A DNA stretch of 37,023 bases from an uncultured Clostridia bacterium (GTDB taxonomy: Bacteria > Bacillota > Clostridia > UBA1381), in contig CAKSOE010000032.1 of assembly GCA_934476675.1 (NCBI GenBank), positions 1 through 37,023 of the forward strand. The letters are read 5' to 3'. The notes below the pieces were generated by a model that did no database searches, was not told the origin of the DNA, and saw only the letters and a list, made by a program, of their open reading frames with translations. Shown piece after piece: positions 26,730 to 34,210 of the stretch. Each line of letters begins with the position of its first letter. Within the stretch, counting starts at the first letter, position 1. Position numbers and translations under genes: made by a program.

Positions 26730-27671
26730 TTACCAGAGACTTGTATCTCCTACTTTCTGACTGAATTTGTTCATTGCTATTACAAATATAAAGTTGACAA
26801 CCGAGTTAAACAATCCGACCGCTGATGAAAAGCTCCAGTTTAAATCTATAAGACCTTTTCTGTACGAATACGAACTGATAACGTCCGCAACGGACATTGT
26901 TGAAGAATTATACAGCAGTATGATTTTTTCAAAACCTACATTAAGTATTTGTCCCACGTTAAGTATCAGCATAATTATAATTGTAGGCATAATACTCGGT
27001 ATTGTAATATGTATTGTCTGTTTCCAGCGGTTTGCGCCGTCAAGCTCTGCCGCTTCGTAAAGCTGTGCATCCACTCCGGTAAGCGCTGCCAGATAAATAA
27101 TCGAATCCCATCCCATCGTCTGCCATATTCCCGAAACGACATATATCGGTGTAAAATATTCCGGGAAATTAAGCAGCGTTTTCGGTTCAAATCCGAAAAG
27201 CGACATAATATATACTATAATACCATCGTCCATAGTGAATGTACGCACCATACCGCATATAACCACAGTAGAGATGAAATGCGGCATATAAGTAAAGTTT
27301 TGTACAACCTTTGCAAATCTTTCATGATGCAATTCATTCAAAAGCAGCGCTAAAAGAATCGGAGCCGGAAAACCGAAAACAAGGCTTGACAGACTTAATC
27401 TGAAAGTGTTTCCGAGTACCGACAAAAACGACGGACTTCCGAAAAAGCTCCTGAATTGCTTTAATCCTACCCACGGGCTGCCCAGGATTCCCAACTGTGG
27501 TTTGAAATCCTCAAATGCAATTATCGCACCATACATAGGCAAATAGAAAAATATAATATAGAATATAACTATCGGCACAATCATAAGATACAGAGATTTA
27601 TTTCTTATAAAATCCATCTTGATTGTCTGTCCAATGCTGTGCCCGGGTTCTGCATTCATTTTTGTTTTCAT
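26730..27671 (-). CDS. ABC transporter permease, LplB type
   Basis: 313 aa. Six membrane segments begin at about residue 23 (SLYLMIVPIVIFYIIFFYLPMY), and the EAA loop that contacts the ATPase reads EAAELDGANRWKQTIHITIP. It belongs to the CUT1 LplB/YteP permeases that import plant-cell-wall oligosaccharides with an LplA-type binding protein. The start at 27671 is the first ATG; a TTG at 27695 extends the frame, but GAGGAG falls just after it. It lies 27 bp after the LplC-type gene, in the reverse of the usual B-then-C order. Confidence 0.92.
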   Translation of the reverse strand: MKTKMNAEPGHSIGQTIKMDFIRNKSLYLMIVPIVIFYIIFFYLPMYGAIIAFEDFKPQLGILGSPWVGLKQFRSFFGSPSFLSVLGNTFRLSLSSLVFGFPAPILLALLLNELHHERFAKVVQNFTYMPHFISTVVICGMVRTFTMDDGIIVYIMSLFGFEPKTLLNFPEYFTPIYVVSGIWQTMGWDSIIYLAALTGVDAQLYEAAELDGANRWKQTIHITIPSIMPTIIIMLILNVGQILNVGFEKIILLYNSSTMSVADVISSYSYRKGLIDLNWSFSSAVGLFNSVVNFIFVIAMNKFSQKVGDTSLW

Positions 27672-27698
27672 AATCAAATCATTAACTCCTCTCAATAA

Positions 27699-28586
27699 TC
27701 AACCCTTGACAGAGCCTATCATAATGCCCTTGACAAAGTATTTCTGCAAAAACGGATACACGCACAGAATGGGCACTGTCGCAAATACTATTACCGCATA
27801 TTTTACGCTTTCGGCAATCGACATAATATCCGACGCATCACCGCTGCCTGCCGTCATTGACGTTGTATCATTATCAATAAGTATTTCCCTTAATATAAGC
27901 TGTAACGGGAACAATGTTCTTTCTTTTATATAGATACTTGCCTCAAACCATGAATTCCATATGCCAACCGCATAATAAAGTATCATTACCGCAATTACCG
28001 GCATTGACAGCGGAACAACTATTCTTATAAGTATTCGCCAATGTCCGGCGCCGTCAAGCGATGCGGACTCAATAAGGCTGTCCGGCAATGCCGCAAATGA
28101 TGTACGCATGATTATCAGATTATACGTATTTATCAGTGCCGGTAAAAGCAGTGCCCAATATGTATTGCTAAGGTGCAGCGTCTTTGAAATTAACAGATAT
28201 TTCGGTATCAGTCCGCCCGAAAAATACATAGTGAAAATTATCATAAGCATTATAAATCTGTTCCAGAATACATTTTTTCTCGACAATACATATGCCGCAA
28301 CAGATGTAAAAACAATGTTTGATGCCACCCCTGCCACTACAAGGAATATTGAGTTTAAATAGCCGCGTACTATCATCGGATTTTTCATCATCAGCTTATA
28401 CGCATTTACCGTAAATCCTTTCGGACACAGCAAAATCCCCTTATGAGATATGAGCGCATCACTGCTTGTAAATGACGCCACCAAAACGTACCATACGGGA
28501 TAGAACATAATTACCACAAGCAACAGCATAATCATTATGTTGAATACATTAAAAATGTACTGTCCCACCGAATATTTTTTGTGCAT
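27699..28586 (-). CDS. ABC transporter permease, LplC/YtcP type
   Basis: 295 aa with six predicted membrane helices. It has the LplC/YtcP N-terminus (MFYPVWYVLVASFTSSDA) and the EAA-type loop ESASLDGAGHWRILIRIVVP, where the first Ala is Ser. It forms the heterodimeric channel with the next gene. It is transcribed from a divergent promoter region shared with the second binding-protein operon, so the permeases lie between two binding-protein genes. A GGAA-type ribosome site precedes the ATG. Confidence 0.93.
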   Translation of the reverse strand: MHKKYSVGQYIFNVFNIMIMLLLVVIMFYPVWYVLVASFTSSDALISHKGILLCPKGFTVNAYKLMMKNPMIVRGYLNSIFLVVAGVASNIVFTSVAAYVLSRKNVFWNRFIMLMIIFTMYFSGGLIPKYLLISKTLHLSNTYWALLLPALINTYNLIIMRTSFAALPDSLIESASLDGAGHWRILIRIVVPLSMPVIAVMILYYAVGIWNSWFEASIYIKERTLFPLQLILREILIDNDTTSMTAGSGDASDIMSIAESVKYAVIVFATVPILCVYPFLQKYFVKGIMIGSVKG

Positions 28587-28599
28587 TTTTTACCATTCC

Positions 28600-28815
28600 T
28601 TTCATTCTGCGCAGGATGTTCGCCATATCGCAGAAATTGATTGTTGTTGATAGTTTTATTATACTATTATGCCTGCTTATCCGTAAAGGGACAAAAACGG
28701 TAATTACATGACATATACGGTATTTTTACCGTTTTTCCACACTTTGTTTCTTGTTTTTGTCCTGTATTTTCGGTTTTTGGCTATTTATATCAACTAACCG
28801 ATATGTTATTATATA
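28600..28815. repeat. Duplicated divergent promoter region, copy 1
   Basis: Similar to 32457-32650 along its length. The 48-bp core at 28747-28794 differs from 32583-32630 at one base. The similarity covers the ribosome site of the minus-strand gene, its TATAAT, the GACAAAAA arm and the box-promoter of the plus-strand gene, so the whole two-way control region was copied. Confidence 0.8.
28767..28812 (+). promoter_or_regulatory. Box and promoter for the second binding-protein/GH130 operon
   Basis: TTTTCGGTTTTTG (28767-28779), 4 nt, TTTATA (28784-28789), a 17-nt spacer and TATTAT (28807-28812), about 75 nt before the lipoprotein start. Both promoter elements depart from consensus, as expected of an activator-dependent promoter. 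Confidence 0.6.
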
Positions 28816-28889
28816 ATCAAGCAATCAAAAGCGGTTTTTCACAATACCGCTTAGGTTATAATTTTTCAGAAAGAGGTGAATTAAAGTTT

Positions 28890-30485
28890 ATGAAACTTTA
28901 CAAAAACAAAATTGCATTATCTATGGCTGCCATCTTGGGAGCGGCAGCGCTCTGCTCCTGTTCAAAAGGAACAGACGGAGGAAGCTTAAAGGGAGTCGAT
29001 TTATCAAGCTACCCCATCAACACAGACAAAACTCTTACATATTGGATGGATCTTCCCTCAAATATTTCCTCTACCTGTACGAATTTCGGTGATACCGAAT
29101 TGGCTAAAGAACTTGAAAAGCGTACGGGAATAAAGGTTACTTATGTTCATCCATCCTCCGGTCAGGGAAGCGAGGCTTTTTCGCTTATGGTCGCATCAAA
29201 TGATATGAGCGACATCGTTCAGTATGACTGGGCAAAGGCACTCGGCGGACCGACAGTAACAATCAATGACAAGGTAATCGTTAAGCTTGATGATTTGATT
29301 GATAATTATGCTCCCAATTTGAAAAAGTATCTTTCGGAAAACGAAGATATCAATAAGCTCGTTCTTACAGATGAGGGCAATTATTATGTATTTCCGTTTA
29401 TCAGAGGTGACAAAGAGCTTTTAACTTCATGCGGACCTGTTATCAGACGCGACTGGCTGCAAAAACTCAATCTGCCAATTCCGGAAACAACCGATGAAGT
29501 TGAAACCACACTTCGTGCATTCAAGAATGACTTAGGCATAAAAGCTCCCCTTACCATGCTGAATTATCAAACAAATTATCTGCTAAATATTTGCCAGGCA
29601 ACAAGTACATTTTATGTAGAGGGCGATAAGGTATTTTTCGGTCCTTCACAACCCGAATATAAAGAGGCATTGGCAAGACTCAATAAATGGTATAAAGAAG
29701 GCCTGCTCGACAATAACTATGTTTCGACCGATTCAACCCTGCTTGATTCCAATATGCTTAACGGCGAATCCGGTATGACATATGCCAGCGGCGGCGGCGG
29801 TGTAGGCAAATGGCTTGAAACAATGTCGGCAAAAGGACAGCAGTTTGATATGCTGGGTATTCCTTTTATCACGGATAAGAAAGGTCATTCACCAAAATTC
29901 GATGCTGCCGGAAGTACATATTCATCATACGGTTCGGTTGCGATTACAACCTCCTGCAAATATCCGGAACTTGCCGCAAAGCTTCTTGATTACGGTTACA
30001 GCGAAGATGGACATATGCTCTTTAACTTCGGTATTGAGGGCAAGAGCTATGAAATGAAAGATGGCTATCCAACCTATACCGATGAAATTATGAATAATGC
30101 CGAAGGACTTACTGTTACTCAAGCAATGGGTAAATATTTGCTTGCTGCCAATACCGGTTCGTTTGTTCAGGATAAGAGATACATTGAACAGTATTATGCA
30201 AAGCCGCAGCAGAAAGAATCACTTACAAACTGGTCAAAGCATCTTGAAACCTCGGAATCAAGCACACTCCCCACTCTCACATATACAGCCGACGAAAGCA
30301 CGGAATATGCAAATATTATGACGGAAGTTGAGAAATTTGTTAACGAAAATACAGCTCAGTATATTTCAGGCATAAAATCTCTCGATTCGTTTGACAGCAG
30401 CTTTGAGAGCGGACTGGCAAGTCTTAAAATTGACCGTGCACTTGAAATAGTTCAGGCGGCATATGACAGATATAAAAACAGATAA
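28890..30485 (+). CDS. Solute-binding lipoprotein of a CUT1 sugar ABC transporter, second paralogue
   Basis: 531 aa. Signal peptide with lipobox (MAAILGAAALCSCSKG; Cys follows LCS), then an LplA/YtcQ-type binding domain closely related to the one at 23729. Shared segments include DLSSYPI, FPFIRGDK, a GPVIRRDWLQ/GPIVRQDWLE pair and YTDEIMNNAEGL/YTDVIMHNSNGL. The start at 28890 is chosen because AGAGGTGA lies about 10 nt upstream and the signal peptide begins there; an upstream in-frame ATG at 28803 falls inside the promoter. It sits 20 bp before GH130 in one operon and divergent from the permease genes, its likely partners in the membrane. Confidence 0.93.
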   Translation: MKLYKNKIALSMAAILGAAALCSCSKGTDGGSLKGVDLSSYPINTDKTLTYWMDLPSNISSTCTNFGDTELAKELEKRTGIKVTYVHPSSGQGSEAFSLMVASNDMSDIVQYDWAKALGGPTVTINDKVIVKLDDLIDNYAPNLKKYLSENEDINKLVLTDEGNYYVFPFIRGDKELLTSCGPVIRRDWLQKLNLPIPETTDEVETTLRAFKNDLGIKAPLTMLNYQTNYLLNICQATSTFYVEGDKVFFGPSQPEYKEALARLNKWYKEGLLDNNYVSTDSTLLDSNMLNGESGMTYASGGGGVGKWLETMSAKGQQFDMLGIPFITDKKGHSPKFDAAGSTYSSYGSVAITTSCKYPELAAKLLDYGYSEDGHMLFNFGIEGKSYEMKDGYPTYTDEIMNNAEGLTVTQAMGKYLLAANTGSFVQDKRYIEQYYAKPQQKESLTNWSKHLETSESSTLPTLTYTADESTEYANIMTEVEKFVNENTAQYISGIKSLDSFDSSFESGLASLKIDRALEIVQAAYDRYKNR

Positions 30486-30505
30486 TAAAATCCGGAGGAA
30501 AAAAG

Positions 30506-31486
30506 ATGAAAATAATTAACGGAGAAAACATACCCAATCTGCCCTGGGAGGATAAGCCGGCAGACTGCCGCGACGTTGTATGGCGCAGCAAGAATAATCC
30601 GATAATAACGAGAGATTTTATTAAAAATTCAAACAGTATTTTTAACAGTGCAATCGTGCCGTTTAAGGATGGATTCGCAGGAGTATTCAGAAGTGATGAT
30701 ACAATGCGCACACCCAAGCTGTATACCGGCAGAAGCGCTGATGGTGTACATTGGGACTTGAATGATGAACCGATACGCTTTATGAACAAAAACGGCGAAT
30801 ATAATGAATTTGAATATGGCTATGATCCGCGTGTATGCAAAATTGACGGAAAATACTATGTAACGTGGTGCAACAGCTACAAGGGGTTTCCCACCATCGG
30901 CATTGCAGAAACAACCGATTTTGAAAACTTTGTGCAGTACGAAAACGCATTTTTGCCGTTTAACAGAAACGGCGTGCTGTTTCCTCGCAAAATCAACGGA
31001 AAATATGCTATGATAAGCAGACCCTCCGATAAAGGTCATACGCCTTTCGGAGAAATATTTTTCAGCGAAAGCCCCGATATGACATATTGGGGAAAGCACA
31101 GACTTGTTATGGTTCCGACAAGCGGCTGGCAGGAAACAAAAATCGGCGGCGGTCCTGTTCCGATTGAAACGGACGAGGGTTGGCTTATGATTTATCACGG
31201 AGTGCTGACAAGCTGTAACGGTTTTGTGTACAGTGCCGGAGCGGCAATTCTTGACCTTGAAAAGCCATGGATAGTAAAGTACAGAACAAAGCCCTACATT
31301 TTATCACCGAGAGAAATATACGAATGTGTCGGCGATGTGCCTAATGTTGTATTCCCCTGCACAAACCTGTGTGACGCGGCTACTGGAAGAATTACAATAT
31401 ACTACGGAGCTGCCGATACGGTAATCGGAATGGCATACACAACAGCAGATGATTTGGTAAAATACATTAAAGAAAATTCTTATTAA
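30506..31486 (+). CDS. GH130-family glycoside phosphorylase (mannoside type)
   Basis: 326 aa, cytoplasmic, with the five-bladed propeller pattern of GH130. The catalytic Asp is Asp107 in YDPRVCKIDGKYYVTW. Candidate phosphate-binding residues are Arg161 (LFPRKINGKY), Arg172 (SRPSD) and His231 (MIYHG), and KIGGGPVPI is the usual glycine block. Family members split beta-mannosides with phosphate to give mannose-1-phosphate; the substrate (beta-1,4- or beta-1,2-mannosyl) cannot be read from sequence. The usual EDPR motif reads YDPR. It is co-transcribed with the lipoprotein, so the imported sugar is probably its substrate or a precursor. GGAGG stands 6-8 nt before the ATG. Confidence 0.88.
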   Translation: MKIINGENIPNLPWEDKPADCRDVVWRSKNNPIITRDFIKNSNSIFNSAIVPFKDGFAGVFRSDDTMRTPKLYTGRSADGVHWDLNDEPIRFMNKNGEYNEFEYGYDPRVCKIDGKYYVTWCNSYKGFPTIGIAETTDFENFVQYENAFLPFNRNGVLFPRKINGKYAMISRPSDKGHTPFGEIFFSESPDMTYWGKHRLVMVPTSGWQETKIGGGPVPIETDEGWLMIYHGVLTSCNGFVYSAGAAILDLEKPWIVKYRTKPYILSPREIYECVGDVPNVVFPCTNLCDAATGRITIYYGAADTVIGMAYTTADDLVKYIKENSY

Positions 31487-31487
31487 A

Positions 31488-31580
31488 AAAATAAATGCGG
31501 AGCGGGCATTTTTGATATGCACCCCAAAAGTTAGATACTTTTGGAGGTGCATATCATTTCCCGTTCTGCATTTATTTTGG
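31488..31580. terminator. Long near-palindrome between GH130 and yitT, likely bidirectional terminator
   Basis: The two arms (about 31488-31530 and 31538-31578) match over most of their length. CCAAAAG/CTTTTGG closes a 7-nt loop TTAGATA, TGATATGCACC pairs with AGGTGCATATCA (one extra base), and ATAAATGC pairs with GCATTTAT at the outside. It lies exactly between two convergent stop codons. The core, GCACCCCAAAAGTTAGA, resembles the terminal repeats of IS3-type elements, so it may be derived from an insertion sequence. Confidence 0.75.
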
Positions 31581-31586
31581 TCTCTT

Positions 31587-32444
31587 TTAAATATATTCAC
31601 GAAAGCCTTTGCCTATAATATCAAAACTGTTAGTAATAACCACAAATGAATGTTTATCTATGCTTTTTACATACTTTTTTAAATCCTGTGCCTGCGCACG
31701 ATTTACTGCTGTTAAAATCAATTTGTAGCTGTTATTTGAATATGCCCCGGTGCAGGTACATACCGTTGCTCCCTTATGCAGAGTTTCATTAATATGCTTT
31801 TTTATTACATCACCCTCAGATGTGATTATCATAAAAAACTTTGACATATTAATTCGTTCTATTACATTATCAACCACAAGCGATTTTGCAAAAAGCCCCA
31901 GCAGCGAGAAAAGTCCCGTTTGTATTCCGAAAATCAATCCGGCACAGACCGCTATAATGAAGTCTGTAACAAACAGCGCATTACCGATATTTATTCCCGT
32001 ATATTTTTTCAAAATCATAGCCGCTATATCTGTTCCTCCGGTAGAGGCATTATAATAAAAAAGTATTGCACTCCCGATCGCAGGAAAAAATATTGAATAT
32101 GTAAGTTCCAGAAACGGCTGCGTAGTAAGAGGCTTATCCATTGGACAAATTATACCCATGACATATACCGCAACCGATAAAACAATGCTGCAATAAATAG
32201 TTTTGACACAAAACACCTTGCCTAACAAAATCATTCCCACAACAAGCATTAATATATTTATAATCATCATATATGCGCTGTTTGACCACCGGGGAAACAA
32301 CGCGCCTAAAATGACTGATATGCCGCTCACTCCGCCTGTTGAAAAATGATTGGGGAATTTAAAAAAATATATTCCGACAGCTACCAGCAATGTTGCGGCT
32401 GTTATTGTTATATATTCCTTTATAACATCTTTTGTTATTCGCAT
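31587..32444 (-). CDS. YitT-family membrane protein (DUF161 + DUF2179)
   Basis: 285 aa. Five or six hydrophobic segments in residues 10-200 (TITAATLLVAVGIYFFKFP, YMMIINILMLVVGMILLG, SIVLSVAVYVMGIICP and others) include the conserved GGVSGISVILG and NASTGGTDIAAMIL blocks of YitT proteins. A soluble C-terminal domain (about 205-285) ends DKHSFVVITNSFDIIGKGF, typical of DUF2179. The function of the family is not firmly known. It is transcribed alone, convergent with GH130 and divergent from the ADP-ribosylglycohydrolase-like gene. AAGGAG lies 12 nt before the ATG. Its promoter is a copy of the one used by the permease genes, which suggests that it shares their control by position rather than by function. 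Confidence 0.93.
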   Translation of the reverse strand: MRITKDVIKEYITITAATLLVAVGIYFFKFPNHFSTGGVSGISVILGALFPRWSNSAYMMIINILMLVVGMILLGKVFCVKTIYCSIVLSVAVYVMGIICPMDKPLTTQPFLELTYSIFFPAIGSAILFYYNASTGGTDIAAMILKKYTGINIGNALFVTDFIIAVCAGLIFGIQTGLFSLLGLFAKSLVVDNVIERINMSKFFMIITSEGDVIKKHINETLHKGATVCTCTGAYSNNSYKLILTAVNRAQAQDLKKYVKSIDKHSFVVITNSFDIIGKGFREYI

Positions 32445-32456
32445 AATTATTTATTG

Positions 32457-32650
32457 CTCCTTTCATTACGCAGCATATACACTGCACAAGTTTTATTATA
32501 CTATTGTACTGATATATTGTAAAGTGACAAAAAAGGTAATCGCATGACATATGCAGTATTTTTATTATACCCGTACACGTTATTTCTTGTTTTTGTCCTG
32601 TATTTTCGGTTTTTGACTATTTATATCAACCTATTGATATGTTATCATAA
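32457..32650. repeat. Duplicated divergent promoter region, copy 2
   Basis: The second copy of the region at 28600-28815. On the minus strand TTTACA (32518-32523), 17 nt and TATAAT (32495-32500) serve yitT. GTGACAAAAAA at 32524 corresponds to the GGACAAAAAC arm of copy 1. In the plus-strand promoter spacer ATATCAA-CCTA-TTGATAT (32623-32640) is a perfect inverted repeat, whereas in copy 1 it is degraded. Confidence 0.8.
32603..32648 (+). promoter_or_regulatory. Box and promoter for the ADP-ribosylglycohydrolase-like gene
   Basis: TTTTCGGTTTTTG (32603-32615), 4 nt, TTTATA (32620-32625), a 17-nt spacer and TATCAT (32643-32648), about 60 nt before the start codon. Same geometry as the promoters at 23646 and 28767. 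Confidence 0.6.
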
Positions 32651-32709
32651 GAGCAGGGATAAATATAAAAAAACTTATTCTTACAATACTATAATAAGGA
32701 GCCATTATT

Positions 32710-34074
32710 ATGAATTTAAAAAATATTAAAATCCCTATTGACTACCATGAAATTGACGAAACCGAAGATTACTCCGGTCAAATAATGACCGAGTACCAAC
32801 AATGTATTGATGAGGGGCTTGATGCTAAAAAGTATAAAAGTCTTTTTGAGGCAGCTGCTGCCCTTCCTGCGGGAGAAACAAAAACACGCATTGCCGATGC
32901 CTTATTTGATTTGACGCTTTCTTTACCACAGACGAAAGATTTTAAATATAATGAGCCGTCAGAGCTTGAAGAAATCAAAAGACTTAGCAAAGGATATAAA
33001 AAAGCCGAGCTTTCAAGTCTTGATAAGAAAGTTTTGCTAAACAGAATTAAAGGGGCATGGATAGGCAGAATATGCGGCTGTCTTCTCGGAAAGCCCATTG
33101 AATGTCATATGACAGCTGATTTTGTTCCTATGCTTAAAGAATCGGGAAATTATCCAATGAACAGATATATACTTTCTTCGGATATAACCGAAAAATACAA
33201 AGAAGAGTTTTCAAATGGAATTTGGTGGGGAGATAAGATTAAGTGTGCCCCCGCTGATGACGACACAAATTACGTTGTTTTGGCAAGTATTTTGATAGAC
33301 AAATATGGAAGAGATTTTAAGTCTGCCGATGTTTTGAAAACCTGGATAGAACTTCAGCCCAAAAATGCCTACTGCACAGCTGAAAGAATAGCTTACATAA
33401 ATTATAGCAAAGGCTATATGCCGCCTAACTCGGCAAGATATAAAAATGTTTACAGAGAATGGATAGGCGCACAAATTCGCGGAGATTATTTCGGATATAT
33501 CAACCCCGGCGATCCCGAGTCTGCCGCTGAAATGGGGTGGAAAGATGCAATTATTTCGCATACTAAAAACGGAATTTACGGTGAAATGTTTGCAGCAGCA
33601 ATGATATCCGTATCTGCCGTATGTGATGATATTGAAGAAATTATTTCAGCCGGACTTTCCCAAATCCCGCAAACCTCACGGCTTTATGAATCGGTTACAG
33701 AAGTAATATCTTGGTATAAAAACGGACGTTCTCTTGATGAATGTTATGATGAAATACATAAAAGATATGACGAATACAAACAGCATGATTTGGTTCATAC
33801 AATTTCAAACGCAATGATTGTTACTCTCGGACTTTTATACGGTGAAAAAGATTTCGGGAAATCAATTGCCGCAGCGGTTCAAGTCGGATTCGACACTGAT
33901 TGTAACGGCGCAACAGTCGGCTCGATTATCGGAATGGTTAATGGAGCAGATAATATAGATAGAAAATGGACCGCTCCCCTTAACGGAAAAATAGAAACGG
34001 CAATAATCGGTTATGATTGCATCAACATCGATGATATAGCTGATAAGGCTATGAAACATATTTTCGACAGATAA
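32710..34074 (+). CDS. ADP-ribosylglycohydrolase-family protein, function in this locus unknown
   Basis: 454 aa. Residues 1-110 form an extension not typical of the core family. From 113 on the protein shows the family pattern: RIKGAWIGRICGCLLGKPIE, an acidic metal motif at Asp183-Asp185-Thr186 (PADDDTNYVVL) and a second one at Asp395-Thr396-Asp397 (GFDTDCNGATVGSIIGM). Characterised relatives remove ADP-ribose from proteins using two magnesium ions, but many members sit in sugar-use clusters of Bacillota and Bacteroidota with no proven substrate. Here it is preceded by the shared activator box and followed by GH105, so a glycan-related hydrolase role is plausible; this is inference. AAGGAG precedes the ATG by about 11 nt. 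No signal peptide. Confidence 0.82.
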   Translation: MNLKNIKIPIDYHEIDETEDYSGQIMTEYQQCIDEGLDAKKYKSLFEAAAALPAGETKTRIADALFDLTLSLPQTKDFKYNEPSELEEIKRLSKGYKKAELSSLDKKVLLNRIKGAWIGRICGCLLGKPIECHMTADFVPMLKESGNYPMNRYILSSDITEKYKEEFSNGIWWGDKIKCAPADDDTNYVVLASILIDKYGRDFKSADVLKTWIELQPKNAYCTAERIAYINYSKGYMPPNSARYKNVYREWIGAQIRGDYFGYINPGDPESAAEMGWKDAIISHTKNGIYGEMFAAAMISVSAVCDDIEEIISAGLSQIPQTSRLYESVTEVISWYKNGRSLDECYDEIHKRYDEYKQHDLVHTISNAMIVTLGLLYGEKDFGKSIAAAVQVGFDTDCNGATVGSIIGMVNGADNIDRKWTAPLNGKIETAIIGYDCINIDDIADKAMKHIFDR

Positions 34075-34109
34075 AAAGCTTGTGACATGTTAAAAAAAAG
34101 ATCATTCAA

Positions 34110-34159
34110 TGGTCTGTGTTTTCGGTTTTGACATATCAACCTATTGATATGTCAAAACC
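34110..34159 (+). promoter_or_regulatory. Diverged box joined to a perfect 16-bp inverted repeat upstream of GH105
   Basis: TGGTCTGTGTTTTCGGTTTTGAC (34110-34132) corresponds to the box of the other promoters with one T fewer. It runs into GGTTTTGACATATCAA (34124-34139), CCTA, TTGATATGTCAAAACC (34144-34159), a perfect inverted repeat. The centre TATCAACCTATTGATATG is shared with the promoter at 32603. TACAAT at 34161 could be a -10, but no -35 fits. No T run follows, so an operator is more likely than a terminator. Confidence 0.6.
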
Positions 34160-34210
34160 ATACAATAAAGATAAAATGAAATTTTAAATATTTATGGAGG
34201 TATAGTAACA

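Larger units (their letters stand above)
28587..28889. promoter_or_regulatory. Divergent promoter region between the permeases and the second binding protein
   Basis: This 303-bp gap contains no gene. On the minus strand there is TATAAT (28658-28663) with a weak TTTACG about 18 nt upstream, for the permeases. On the plus strand there is the shared box and promoter for the binding protein. Between them lie an inverted pair, GGACAAAAAC (28689-28698) and GTTTTTGTCC (28753-28762), and a small palindrome ACGGTA-TTTT-TACCGT. Most of the region is repeated at 32457-32650. Confidence 0.7.

Noticed and set aside
28600..32650. Transposon or CRISPR origin of the repeated intergenic region
   Set aside because: Only two copies, no terminal repeats or transposase and no regular spacing; it looks like a duplicated promoter region.
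34124..34159. Terminator for the ADP-ribosylglycohydrolase-like gene
   Set aside because: The stem is AT-rich and followed by ATACAATAAAG rather than a T run, and its core is shared with a promoter spacer; an operator fits better.
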